Assembly (NCBI GenBank): GCA_021848825.1 | Contig: JAJZTQ010000009.1 | Span: forward strand, 17,634 to 81,633 | Length of the DNA: 64,000 nt | Source of the DNA: Pseudomonadota bacterium | GTDB taxonomy: Bacteria > Pseudomonadota > Gammaproteobacteria > Burkholderiales > JABEVD01 | Direction of reading: 5' to 3' | Shown here: in pieces, positions 43,604-53,652 of the stretch | How positions within the stretch are numbered: position 1 is the stretch's first letter | How the letters are laid out: the number at the start of each line of letters is the position of its first letter | The notes under the pieces: model-generated | Told to the model about the DNA's origin: nothing | The model's input: the letters and a program-made list of their open reading frames with translations, nothing else | Database searches by the model: none | Translations under genes and position numbers: made by a program

Positions 43604-46108
43604 ATGCCAGACAAACGCCTCGTCAGAAGCAACCCCGTCCCCAACATCACGGAACTGCCCCCGCTCGGGCTCGCCTCCGTCAACATTGCCGAAGATTTCA
43701 AGCGGCACTTCACCCATACCCTGGGTCGGGACAAGTATTCGAAATCTGTTCATTATGTCTACAGCGCATTGTCGATCACGATGCGGGACAGGCTGATGGA
43801 GCGATGGAAGAAGACGAAATACGCCTATCATGAGCAGGACTGCAAGCAGACCTACTACCTTTCCCTCGAATTCCTGATGGGCAGAGCGCTCGGAAACGCC
43901 ATGCTGAACCTCGGCATCACGGATGAAACGGAGCGCGCCATGATGGATCTCGGACTGGTGCTGGAAGAACTCACCGAGAAGGAAAAGGATGCGGGTCTCG
44001 GAAACGGCGGTCTGGGCCGCCTTGCAGCCTGCTTCCTGGACAGCTGCGCGACATTGCAGCTTCCGGTCATGGGATACGGCATCCGCTACGAATACGGCAT
44101 GTTCAGGCAGATCATCCAGAACGGCTACCAGGTCGAGGAGCCTGACCATTGGCTGAGGGACGGAAACGTCTGGGAAATCGAGCGCCCCGAATACACGCAG
44201 CGCATCCATTACGGCGGAAGAAGCGAAGCCTACAAATCGGAAAGCGGCCAGATGAAGATGCGCTGGGTGGATACCAGCGACGTGCTTGCCGTCCCCTACG
44301 ACGTGCCCATCCCCGGCTACAGGAACGGCACGGTCAACACGCTGAGGCTATGGAAGGCTGCCGCGACGGACGAATTCAATCTCACCGAGTTCAATCTGGG
44401 GGGATACGCCGAATCCGTTTCCGCCAAGAATGCTGCGGAAAACATCACCATGGTGCTCTATCCGAATGATGCGAGCGAGAACGGCAAGGAACTCAGACTG
44501 AGGCAGCAGTATTTCCTCGCCTCCGCAAGCCTTCAGGACGTGCTCGCGCGGTGGAAGGCCTCTCACGGAAACGATTTCTCCGAATTTGCCGAAAAGAACT
44601 GCTTCCAGCTGAACGATACCCACCCGACCTGCGCGGTCGCCGAACTGATGCGCCTGCTGATGGACGAGCATGGTCTCTGCTGGGACGAAGCATGGGCCAT
44701 CACGTCGGATACCATGGCCTACACGAACCATACGCTTCTTCCGGAGGCGCTCGAAAAATGGCCGGTGAGGATGTTCGAGAAGCTCCTCCCCAGGCTGCTC
44801 GAAATCATCTACGAGATCAATGCGCGATTCCTCACGAAAGTTGCGGCCAGATGGCCATGGGACTTCGAGCGGCAGGCCAGGATGTCTCTGATAGAGGAAG
44901 GCGAAGTTCCCCATGTCAGAATGGCCTATCTCGCGATAGTCGGCTCCTTTTCAGTCAACGGCGTGGCTGAACTCCATTCCGATCTTCTGAAGAAAGGGCT
45001 CTTCAGGGATTTTCATGATCTCTGGCCTGAAAGATTCAACAACAAGACGAACGGCGTCACGCCCAGGCGATGGCTCGCCTGGTGCAATCCCGGCCTTTCA
45101 AAACTGATCACCTCCCGGATAGGGGAAGACTGGATCACGGATCTTTCCGACCTGAAAAAACTCGCGCCGCTTGCCGAAGATAGGGAATTCCGGAAGGCCT
45201 GGCGGGAAGTGAAGCGCAACAACAAGCTGAAGCTGATCGAATACCTGAAGGATCCCGGTCATGGCGGTGTGGAATTCGATCCCGATTCGCTTTTCGACGT
45301 CCAGGTCAAGCGCATGCACGAATACAAGCGTCAGCTTCTCAACATCCTGCACGTCATCCATCTGTACGACAGGATCAAGGAAGGGGATACGCTCAACTGG
45401 ACGCCCAGATCCGTGTTGATAGGCGGGAAGGCTGCACCCGGCTACTACATGGCGAAATGCATCATCAAGCTGATCTGCAACGTCGCCAACATCGTCAACA
45501 GCGACGAATCCGCCAACAGCTTCCTCAAGGTCGTGTTCATGCCCAACTACCGCGTCTCGGCAATGGAGATGATCTGCCCCGCCACGGATCTCTCGGAACA
45601 GATTTCGACTGCCGGGAAGGAAGCATCCGGAACGGGGAACATGAAGTTCATGATGAACGGCGCCGTCACCATCGGCACGCTCGATGGCGCGAACATCGAA
45701 ATAAGAGAGGAAGTGGGAAGCGAAAATTTCTTCCTGTTCGGGCTCGATGCGCATGAAGTGGAGGCGGTCAGGCAGCATTACAACCCGGGCGAGATCATCG
45801 AGCGGGACAGGGATTTGAAGCGGGTGATGCGCCTCATCGAATCGGGGCATTTCAACAAGTTCGAACACGGCATTTTCGACAGCATCATCCATTCCATCTA
45901 CAGCCCTCACGATCCCTGGGTTGTCGCAGCGGATTTCAGGAGCTATGTCGATGCCCAGGAACGCGCAGCCAAAGCCTACCAGGACCAGGACAGCTGGACC
46001 AGGATGAGCATTCTGAACACCGCTGCAAGCGGAAAGTTCTCCACCGACAGGACCATGCGCGACTACAATCAGAGCATCTGGCGGCTCGAAAGGGTCGACC
46101 CCGTTTAA
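43604..46108 (+). CDS. glgP: Glycogen/alpha-glucan phosphorylase
   Basis: YYLSLEFLMGRALGNAMLNLGI, NGGLGRLAACFLDSCATL, EASGTGNMKFMMNGAVTIGTLDGANIEI (PLP site). Confidence 0.98.
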   Translation: MPDKRLVRSNPVPNITELPPLGLASVNIAEDFKRHFTHTLGRDKYSKSVHYVYSALSITMRDRLMERWKKTKYAYHEQDCKQTYYLSLEFLMGRALGNAMLNLGITDETERAMMDLGLVLEELTEKEKDAGLGNGGLGRLAACFLDSCATLQLPVMGYGIRYEYGMFRQIIQNGYQVEEPDHWLRDGNVWEIERPEYTQRIHYGGRSEAYKSESGQMKMRWVDTSDVLAVPYDVPIPGYRNGTVNTLRLWKAAATDEFNLTEFNLGGYAESVSAKNAAENITMVLYPNDASENGKELRLRQQYFLASASLQDVLARWKASHGNDFSEFAEKNCFQLNDTHPTCAVAELMRLLMDEHGLCWDEAWAITSDTMAYTNHTLLPEALEKWPVRMFEKLLPRLLEIIYEINARFLTKVAARWPWDFERQARMSLIEEGEVPHVRMAYLAIVGSFSVNGVAELHSDLLKKGLFRDFHDLWPERFNNKTNGVTPRRWLAWCNPGLSKLITSRIGEDWITDLSDLKKLAPLAEDREFRKAWREVKRNNKLKLIEYLKDPGHGGVEFDPDSLFDVQVKRMHEYKRQLLNILHVIHLYDRIKEGDTLNWTPRSVLIGGKAAPGYYMAKCIIKLICNVANIVNSDESANSFLKVVFMPNYRVSAMEMICPATDLSEQISTAGKEASGTGNMKFMMNGAVTIGTLDGANIEIREEVGSENFFLFGLDAHEVEAVRQHYNPGEIIERDRDLKRVMRLIESGHFNKFEHGIFDSIIHSIYSPHDPWVVAADFRSYVDAQERAAKAYQDQDSWTRMSILNTAASGKFSTDRTMRDYNQSIWRLERVDPV

Positions 46109-46133
46109 TTCTCGAAATCCGTACATAGCCAAA

Positions 46134-46772
46134 ATGAATTCAATTCAGACTGCTCCTGCACTCGAACAGGAAGGAAATTTCTTCGAAATTCTCGAAGGCA
46201 TCGGAAAAAAGCGCTTCTACCCGAAAAACGCAATCATCCTCAACGAAGGGGACCCTTCAAGCTTCCTTTACCTCATCAATTCGGGGAGGATCAAGGTCTA
46301 CCTTTCAGACGAGCAGGGGCACGAAATCGTGCTCAACATCATGGAGGAAGGCGAATACTTCGGCGAAATGGCGCTCATGGACAACCGCGCCAGATCGGCC
46401 TCCGTGATGACCCTGGAAAACTCGCAATTGACGCTCATCTCCAAGGAAGATTTCGACAAATGCCTGTCTGACCATCCCGAACTCATTTCCTCCCTGATCC
46501 TTGGCCTCATCGGCAAGATCAGGAATGCCAACAAGAAAATCGGCAGCCTCGCGCTGATGGATGTCTATGGAAGGGTGGCGAGCGCGCTGCTTCAGCTCGC
46601 CAGGGAGCATCAAGGCAGGCTCGTCATCGAGAAGAAGCCGACCCATCAGGAAATCGCAAACCTCGTCGGCGCATCGCGGGAAATGGTGTCGCGGATCATG
46701 CATTATCTCGCCGAAGGCGGTTATATCTCGTATGACGAGAAAAAGAGGATCATTCTCAACGAAAGGCCATGA
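46134..46772 (+). CDS. CRP-like Crp/Fnr family regulator
   Basis: Cyclic-nucleotide-binding fold (GEYFGEMALMDNRARSASV); HTH THQEIANLVGASREMVSRIMHYL (RExxxR, CRP-like recognition helix); no FNR-type cysteine cluster. Confidence 0.9.
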   Translation: MNSIQTAPALEQEGNFFEILEGIGKKRFYPKNAIILNEGDPSSFLYLINSGRIKVYLSDEQGHEIVLNIMEEGEYFGEMALMDNRARSASVMTLENSQLTLISKEDFDKCLSDHPELISSLILGLIGKIRNANKKIGSLALMDVYGRVASALLQLAREHQGRLVIEKKPTHQEIANLVGASREMVSRIMHYLAEGGYISYDEKKRIILNERP

Positions 46773-46794
46773 AGGTATAAATTCACCCGCGCCA

Positions 46795-46809
46795 TGTGAA
46801 AATTTCACA
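46795..46809. promoter_or_regulatory. Candidate CRP-type operator palindrome
   Basis: TGTGAAA-A-TTTCACA, perfect 7-bp arms. Confidence 0.5.
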
Positions 46810-46866
46810 GACATGGGCAGGAATGAAAGCGGAAAATCTCCCTGCATCTTATTCAAGGAGAAAACC

Positions 46867-47082
46867 ATGTCAGTTGAGAACATCGAAAGATTCTACCGCA
46901 TCGCCCTGGAAAACCCGGAAGTCGTCAGGGGACTGCAGCATGCAACCAGCGCAGAAAACTTCGGCACAATGGCCGTCCAGCTCGGCGCAGCCCAGGGCTG
47001 CCAATTCACGGTCGAGGAAATCGGAGAATGGGTCAGGATGAAATCGGCTTCGATTTCAAGCGAAAACAGCCTCGCTTCATGA
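46867..47082 (+). CDS. Nif11-like leader-peptide domain protein (71 aa)
   Basis: MSVENIERFYRIALENPEVVRGLQHATSAENFGTMAVQLGAAQGCQFTVEEIGEWVRMKS; AAGGAG Shine-Dalgarno. Confidence 0.75.
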   Translation: MSVENIERFYRIALENPEVVRGLQHATSAENFGTMAVQLGAAQGCQFTVEEIGEWVRMKSASISSENSLAS

Positions 47083-47088
47083 TCGTTC

Positions 47089-50000
47089 TCACACTTCGAG
47101 AAGAGAACCGTCTGTGAAAATGAGGGCGCACCTGACCGGCTTGTCGTATACCGACTGCATGGCAATCCTGTATTCGGAAAGCTGGTCGCGGTAGGAAGCC
47201 TTCATTTCCCCCGTCTTGTAATCGAGTATCCAGATTTCATCTTCGAATTCGACGAGCCTGTCCATTCGCCTGATCTCACCGAACGCCGAGACATAGGCCA
47301 CCTCGTTCCTGGCTTCGACATGAAGGTCGGGGTCGAAAAAACGCCTGAGGTTCGGCGCATCGAGGATTCTTCTGACATCGTCGGCAAGCGCTTCTTCCCC
47401 CTTCAATCCTTTCTGCAGCAGCGCGTGAAGCCTGATGCCATAGCGCATTTCAGGCGTCGATATCTCCTTCTTCCCGGTGGGAAAAGGCTTGTTGAAATCC
47501 GGAAAGGAAGGGGGCGTCTCTTCACGAATTTCCGAATGTTCTGCCTCGACAGGCAGGAAGCTTTCCGGTTCCGCAGCAACTTCGGCAATTTTCCTGTACC
47601 AGCTTTTGTCGTTCCGGCCGGGGCTTCCGCTGACGAAAAGCGCCTGGACGGCCCTCGTCATCGCGACATAGAGCAGATTCCGGTCCTCGCGCTCGGCATG
47701 CATCGCTTCCAGCTCGAAATAGCGCGCCCTGCCCGCCCCCCTCTGCTCCTTCATGGAATGCAGAGAAAAATGGACAGGCTTCTCTTCTTCGGGTGGCCAA
47801 TCCAGGATCACCGATTCCTCGCGCACGACACTTGCCGAATTTGCGCCTAGGAGCCAGACGATGGGCGCCTCGAGCCCCTTTGCGCCATGGATGGTATGAA
47901 ACCTCAGCGCATCCTCGACATCCCCGAGCATTCCCTCGTCAGGCGCATCCTCTTCGAACCTTCCGAGTTCCGCGAGCCCGTTCATGAATTTCGGCAGGCT
48001 GGGATAGCGCCCCGAATCGACTTCCAGCGCAAGCTCGAGGAAAGCCTGAAGATTGGCGCAAACGGCCGACTTCATCGCGAGCGGCGCGGCATCCCTGTAG
48101 CGTGTGACAAGATCCCCCTCGAAATAGATCCTGTCCAGCAGATCGTGAACAGGGAGCTTTCCCGAGATTTCAAGCCATGAACCCAGCATTCTGCAGGCAT
48201 CGTTTAGAGGCTCCGCCTCCTTCAGCCTTTTCCACCAGCTCCCCCCCTTCATGAGCGCAAGCTTCATCAGCGCTTCGTCTTTCCAGCCGAAGATCGGGGA
48301 TCTCAATACATGGGCGAGATGGAGATCTGCGAAGGGCATGATCAGAAAGGAAAGCAGCGCGGTGAGGTCCCGGGCTTCGAGCGTTTCCAGCAACCCCCCC
48401 CTGTTCGAGCCGACATAGGGAATGCCCTCTTCCCGCAATGCCTTCTCGAATATCGAAAGATGCGTTCTTTTCCTGACCAGCACCATGATGTCGCCATATC
48501 TTGCCGCCCTCACGCCTTCGGGAGCATGGACCGGATAGCGCCCTACCAGCTCCTTCACCCGCAATGCGAACTGTCTCGCCTCCAGCTCGACTTTTCTGTC
48601 TACCGACTCCGGCCTCGGGCAGCGGAGCGGATTTCTGAGGGAGGACAAGACTCCCTGATCATTCCTTTCTTCGTTCACAAGGGGAAGCACTTCAATCCTT
48701 CCCGGAAGATCCTGCCTGTGCGCTTCATGCTGCGGAAAATCAGGGAAAACCCGGTTTACGCAATCGATCACCGCAGGCCCGCTCCTCCTGGAGACATTCT
48801 GTTCGTACCTGTCTGCGCCGTATTCCTTTTCCAGGAAACTCGATGCGACGTCGAAAAGCCTGGCTTCGGCGCGCCTGAAGCGATAGATCGACTGCTTGGG
48901 GTCGCCCACCATGAATACGGAAGGACGAAGACCTGCCTCGCTCGATGCGGAAAGCCATGATTTCAGGATCTGCCACTGGAAAGGATTGGTGTCCTGGAAT
49001 TCGTCGAGCAGGATGTGGCGGTATCTGGAATCGATCTTGTACTGGAGATATTCGGCATGATCCGAATGCCTGAGCAGCGCATAGGTTTTCCATTCCACGT
49101 CGGTGAAATCGATCACTCCCCTTTCCGCCTTGAGTTCCTGGTAATAGCCCAGCAATGCCTGCCCAGCAGTCAGTCCCGATTCGTTGTAGCGATAGATCTG
49201 CTGGTGGATCAGCCTGTCATGATAAGCCTGCAGCCTTTCCGCTATCATCTTGTGGAGCTCGAGATACCGCGACTGACCGACGCTTCCCATGCGCTTTTCC
49301 TGCGCAGCGCTTTCCTTCCTGATCCTTCTTTCCCCCTCCCTCGTGAAGAAGACTTCCCGGACAATGTCGAAATCGCCCTCCGAGACGGCCTGCTCGAGCC
49401 TCACTGCATTCGCCTTGTCGCTCTCGGTATTCTTTCCAAGCAGAACGGCGAATTCACCAAGCATCTCCTTCAGATGCAAATCCGACGCAAAGCCTGTCAT
49501 GATATCTTCCAGGGGATCGACATCGAGCTCCCTTTTCAGCTGATCCAGGGCGTGAGCTACCGGGTCGCTTTTTCCAAGCGTGTAAATCCACCATTCGGCC
49601 CGCTTCTCCAGGAAACCTGTCAACAGCCTTCTCGTGCCGTAAAGACCGTATTCGGAGAAAAGCGTCATCAGATGGGGTGATGCGGGATGATCGGACTGCA
49701 TGCCTTCGGCGAAGCGCTGCCAGGCCTCCTCGACGAGCAATGATTCAGATTCTGCAAGGGTTGCGCCGGGAAGTCCCGAAGAAATCGGCGCGAGCTTCAG
49801 TATCTCCAGGAACCAGCCGTGGAAGGTGGTGATGTTCATGGCGCTTGAAAGCGATTCCTCGAAAAGCTTTCTCGCTTTGGGGAGCAGCCGCTCTATCTCG
49901 TCTTCGGAAAGGAATCGCTCTCTCAGGAAGTCTCTCGCCTCTTCTTCCGGCGCGAACGCCAGAAGCTTGAGCCATTTCCTGAGGCGGTCCTGCATTTCCC

Positions 50001-50154
50001 TGGCCGCCTTCCTGGTGAAAGTGATCGCGAGTATTTCCGAGAGATCGACATCGGAAAGAAGCAGTCTGATCATCCGCGACACGAGCAGCCAGGTCTTGCC
50101 GCTCCCGGCGCAGGCTTCTATGACGGCGCTTTTCCCCGGATCCAGCGGATTCAC
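47089..50154 (-). CDS. UvrD/AddA-like helicase with C-terminal PD-(D/E)XK nuclease (GTG start)
   Basis: VIEACAGSGKTWLLVSRMIRLLL, AITFTRKAAREMQDRL, DEFQDTNPFQWQIL, VGDPKQSIYRFRRAEARLF, C-terminal YGIRLHALLQKGL...DRLVEFEDEIWILDYKTG. GTGA overlap with the upstream gene. Confidence 0.92.
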   Translation of the reverse strand: MNPLDPGKSAVIEACAGSGKTWLLVSRMIRLLLSDVDLSEILAITFTRKAAREMQDRLRKWLKLLAFAPEEEARDFLRERFLSEDEIERLLPKARKLFEESLSSAMNITTFHGWFLEILKLAPISSGLPGATLAESESLLVEEAWQRFAEGMQSDHPASPHLMTLFSEYGLYGTRRLLTGFLEKRAEWWIYTLGKSDPVAHALDQLKRELDVDPLEDIMTGFASDLHLKEMLGEFAVLLGKNTESDKANAVRLEQAVSEGDFDIVREVFFTREGERRIRKESAAQEKRMGSVGQSRYLELHKMIAERLQAYHDRLIHQQIYRYNESGLTAGQALLGYYQELKAERGVIDFTDVEWKTYALLRHSDHAEYLQYKIDSRYRHILLDEFQDTNPFQWQILKSWLSASSEAGLRPSVFMVGDPKQSIYRFRRAEARLFDVASSFLEKEYGADRYEQNVSRRSGPAVIDCVNRVFPDFPQHEAHRQDLPGRIEVLPLVNEERNDQGVLSSLRNPLRCPRPESVDRKVELEARQFALRVKELVGRYPVHAPEGVRAARYGDIMVLVRKRTHLSIFEKALREEGIPYVGSNRGGLLETLEARDLTALLSFLIMPFADLHLAHVLRSPIFGWKDEALMKLALMKGGSWWKRLKEAEPLNDACRMLGSWLEISGKLPVHDLLDRIYFEGDLVTRYRDAAPLAMKSAVCANLQAFLELALEVDSGRYPSLPKFMNGLAELGRFEEDAPDEGMLGDVEDALRFHTIHGAKGLEAPIVWLLGANSASVVREESVILDWPPEEEKPVHFSLHSMKEQRGAGRARYFELEAMHAEREDRNLLYVAMTRAVQALFVSGSPGRNDKSWYRKIAEVAAEPESFLPVEAEHSEIREETPPSFPDFNKPFPTGKKEISTPEMRYGIRLHALLQKGLKGEEALADDVRRILDAPNLRRFFDPDLHVEARNEVAYVSAFGEIRRMDRLVEFEDEIWILDYKTGEMKASYRDQLSEYRIAMQSVYDKPVRCALIFTDGSLLEV

Positions 50155-52775
50155 TGCCAGTAATCCTTCCTGCAAAGCCCCCTCATCTCGCAATTTGCGC
50201 AGACGCGCGCGATGCCCTGCGCGGGAAGACCCGCCCCGCCGCAAATCTCTTCGAAGATCGATGCAAGGCGATCCCTGTTTTCCTCGACCCGGAGTTCTGC
50301 GCAAGGCACCTTTTCGACCTTGCCGTCGAGGCTCAGGAAAGCCGCCTCTTTCACAGGCTCGTCCAGAAGCAGGGCATAGACTTCAAGCTGCACATCCTCT
50401 CCCGGCTCCTTCAGCTTTTCCCTGAGTTGAGCCGCAATCTGCGTCTTGTAGTCGATCACGGAGACTCCTTCCTTCGAGACATCGACCCTGTCAATCCTGC
50501 CCTTCAGAATCAGCCTTCTTCCCTGGTCGAGTTCGACCTGCAACTGCCTTTCTTCCTCCATGCTGTCGATCCGCCATCCTTCAGCTTCCCTCGCCTTCTG
50601 CCATTCGAGATATTCCGGAATCATTTTCTTCCAGCGAAGCGCCCATCCGTTGCTGAGGTAATCCGCCTCGACCGCCTCCCTGAAAACCGAGTCGCTGATC
50701 CTTTCGAGCTCGATTCTTGCTTCGTCGACATCGGCAATTTCAGGATGAAGCGTGTGGAAACGATGAAGGATCCTGTGGAGATGGCTGCCGTAATCCGCCT
50801 TCTCCATGATTTTTTCGGCTTCCTCGATCGCAGAAAGCTTCAGGATTCTGCTCGCATAATACTGGTAAGGACAGGCGAGCAGGCTGTTGTATCCGCTGGC
50901 TGAAATCGATCCCGGGACGAGTCCCTCGACGACCGAAGGGGAAGGCGGAAAGGTCGGACCGATTTTTTGGCGCCTTTTCTCGAGGCGCATCATCGGCATG
51001 AATCCTGAAAAATCGCGCTCGACGAGATCGATGCCGAAGGCATGGACATGGAATGCATTGAGCTCTTCCAGGAACGGGCTCATGAGATTGGGCTCGCCCT
51101 TCTTCATGAATTGCCAGCTCGCCCATATTTCTCCGGCTCTGGAAAGGAGCCCGGAGAGATTTTCCAGCTGCCTCAGCCGCTCCGTCTCCTTCAGAGGCAA
51201 GCCCAGTTCCGCACGCACCGCCTGGTTGAAGAAGGGGCTTTTTGCCGATTCCGAAGGCAGGTGCATGGCGTCGCACCCCAGAAGGACGACTGCATCGAAT
51301 TTCCTCAGCCTGGTGGCGTGGAGATGGGTGAAAACGACCGGGCTCCTGATGCTGCTGTCCCTGAAAGTCATCGATTCGAGCCGCATGTCCAGCCATCTCC
51401 GCCATGACCTGAATCCGAATCTGCCCTTCTCATTCGAAAGCTCGTTTCTCAATTCAGAAAGACCTTCGAGAAGCGCCTCCCCCGCCAGGTCTGCTTCAAG
51501 TCCCGGGGAAATGCCCAGGCGCACCAGGCATTCGGAAAGCGCATCGAGCCATCCGGAAAGCGTCATGGTCTTCGCGGAAAATCTCTGACGAGCGAACCTC
51601 AGGGCATCCATCGCCGCTTTCGATTCGGTCTCGAGGACCAGTCTCTCGTAATGATCTAGCCCCGAGACCACATGGTGCTTCCTGATCGCCTGTTCCAGCG
51701 CATGAACCGCCTCCTGTCTCGATTCTGCAGGCCAGTCCGTGAAGATGAATGGGGATTTCAAGAGATCCAGCATGTCCTCGTGGTAGAAGTCGCTGGCGAT
51801 GGCATCGAGCAGGCGGATGATGACCGTGCTCGCGGAAGTGGTCGAAAGCGTCCATCCCGTCTCGTCCGAGACGAGGATTTCCGCCCGCTCCAGGAGCGCA
51901 CGTGTTCTTCTGGCCGCAAGCCTGTCCAGCGCCACGAGCGCGATGCTTTTCTTCCCCGCCATCAGCCATTGCCTGATCCTGATCTGGGCGCTTTCCGCCT
52001 CCTCTTCGAGATCCCTGGCGCAAAAAAGCCTGATATTGGAAAGCGGCGCAAAGCTGCAATCCTCCGCCCTCTGCATGATGTTCCTGTCCTTCTTCTCCGG
52101 CCAGAGACATGAGTAGAATCCGCTCCTCTCCTCCGAAAAGACCCGGACAGGGGCCTTTTCAGCCCATGAAGCAAGGAATGCCTGTTCCGCCCGGGTGAGT
52201 TCGTCCGGCGCGAGGACATAAAGGGGGCCTGAAGGATTCGTCGCCAGGCTCGCAAGCTTCAATTGAGAGGCTGCCGCCTTGCTCGATCCATCGAGTTCCA
52301 TGGCGTACCACAATTCATGGATCAGCATCGCCTCGAACCTCAGCGACTCGGAATTTCCCGATTTGTAGGCCTTCTCGAGCATCGAAGAAAATTCTTCGCC
52401 ATTCCGGTGCAGGGAGACCTTCCATCGGGTCAGTTCCTCGAAAAGGCCGGAGAGCTCGCTGCTCAGATGCCAGAGATCGTTTTCCCCGAACCAGCCCTTT
52501 TCCCTGAGGGCGAGATAGAGCCGCGCCCCCCTCAGGCTTTCAGGCACGAATTCCTCAGGGCAGGCAAAGCCTGAAAGGGTTTCCATTTGCGGAAGAAGAA
52601 CGAAGGGGAATCCCGCAGCTTTCCTGATTTCTATTGCAAATTCAGAAGCTGCATGGAGATTGGGAAGCAGCACAGTGATGCCGGAAAGATCTGCCTTTCT
52701 GTTTTCAGCGGCGAGAAAATGCGCCGCATCGTGCAGGAATGATTCCGGGGGAAATCGCCTCGCTTCTATCGGCAT
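50151..52775 (-). CDS. AddB-like PD-(D/E)XK nuclease (probable DNA repair protein) with Fe-S staple
   Basis: YNSLLACPYQYYASRIL, KGRIDRVDVSKEGVSVIDYKT, C-terminal VCANCEMRGLC (CxxCx5C). Confidence 0.88.
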   Translation of the reverse strand: MPIEARRFPPESFLHDAAHFLAAENRKADLSGITVLLPNLHAASEFAIEIRKAAGFPFVLLPQMETLSGFACPEEFVPESLRGARLYLALREKGWFGENDLWHLSSELSGLFEELTRWKVSLHRNGEEFSSMLEKAYKSGNSESLRFEAMLIHELWYAMELDGSSKAAASQLKLASLATNPSGPLYVLAPDELTRAEQAFLASWAEKAPVRVFSEERSGFYSCLWPEKKDRNIMQRAEDCSFAPLSNIRLFCARDLEEEAESAQIRIRQWLMAGKKSIALVALDRLAARRTRALLERAEILVSDETGWTLSTTSASTVIIRLLDAIASDFYHEDMLDLLKSPFIFTDWPAESRQEAVHALEQAIRKHHVVSGLDHYERLVLETESKAAMDALRFARQRFSAKTMTLSGWLDALSECLVRLGISPGLEADLAGEALLEGLSELRNELSNEKGRFGFRSWRRWLDMRLESMTFRDSSIRSPVVFTHLHATRLRKFDAVVLLGCDAMHLPSESAKSPFFNQAVRAELGLPLKETERLRQLENLSGLLSRAGEIWASWQFMKKGEPNLMSPFLEELNAFHVHAFGIDLVERDFSGFMPMMRLEKRRQKIGPTFPPSPSVVEGLVPGSISASGYNSLLACPYQYYASRILKLSAIEEAEKIMEKADYGSHLHRILHRFHTLHPEIADVDEARIELERISDSVFREAVEADYLSNGWALRWKKMIPEYLEWQKAREAEGWRIDSMEEERQLQVELDQGRRLILKGRIDRVDVSKEGVSVIDYKTQIAAQLREKLKEPGEDVQLEVYALLLDEPVKEAAFLSLDGKVEKVPCAELRVEENRDRLASIFEEICGGAGLPAQGIARVCANCEMRGLCRKDYWQ

Positions 52776-52784
52776 CGAAAGGCT

Positions 52785-53108
52785 TCAGCGCTCCAGGTAT
52801 TTCAGCTTGTCTTTCACGTTCAGCCATTCGTCCGCATCAATCGGCGCATCCTTCTTTTCCGTGATGGGCTTGAAGGTTCTCGCGAGTTCCGCATTCAAGG
52901 CGATGAACTTCAATTGATCCTCGGGCACATCGTCTTCGGCAAATATCGCTTCCGCAGGGCATTCCGCGACGCAAAGCGTGCAGTCGATGCACTCGTCAGG
53001 ATCGATCACCAGGAAGTTCGGCCCTTCCCTGAAGCAATCGACAGGGCAGACATCGACGCAGTCCGTGTATTTGCAGCGGATGCAATTTTCCGTCACTACA
53101 TAGGTCAT
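52785..53108 (-). CDS. fdxA: 7Fe/8Fe-type ferredoxin FdxA
   Basis: [56 protein letters not shown]. Confidence 0.97.
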   Translation of the reverse strand: MTYVVTENCIRCKYTDCVDVCPVDCFREGPNFLVIDPDECIDCTLCVAECPAEAIFAEDDVPEDQLKFIALNAELARTFKPITEKKDAPIDADEWLNVKDKLKYLER

Positions 53109-53239
53109 GATCCATCCTCAAGCGAAAACTATCATTTTAGCAGCCGTGCCGTGAGAGCGGTTTATTTTTGATTTCCGCTTCCCACGGAAAATTATTTTGG
53201 TTACGATATGGCATTTTCATTTAAGAATCCGGGGGCCCG

Positions 53240-53566
53240 ATGAGCGAGCATATCCACTATGTGACCGATGACACTTTCGAGGAAGAGGTGCTGCAATCGC
53301 AGACGCCTGTTCTGGTCGACTACTGGGCGGAATGGTGCGGCCCCTGCAAGATGATTGCGCCCATTCTCGACGAAGTCGCGCAGGAATATTCGGGGCGCCT
53401 CAAGGTGGCCAAGCTCAACATCGACGACAATCAGGCCACGCCGCCCAAATACGGCATCAGGGGCATCCCGACGCTGATGATATTCAAGAACGGCGAAGTC
53501 GCGGCGACCAAGGTCGGCGCCCTGATGAAATCCCAGCTCACCGCTTTTATTGACAGCCACATCTAA
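53240..53566 (+). CDS. trxA: Thioredoxin
   Basis: [36 protein letters not shown]. Confidence 0.97.
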   Translation: MSEHIHYVTDDTFEEEVLQSQTPVLVDYWAEWCGPCKMIAPILDEVAQEYSGRLKVAKLNIDDNQATPPKYGIRGIPTLMIFKNGEVAATKVGALMKSQLTAFIDSHI

Positions 53567-53652
53567 ACCGGTTAATCTTCGCCAATCAGCCCGCAGCCTG
53601 ACGGCTGCGGGTCTTCCCTTCGACACCGCTTCCAATAAGAGTTTCTCCGCCA

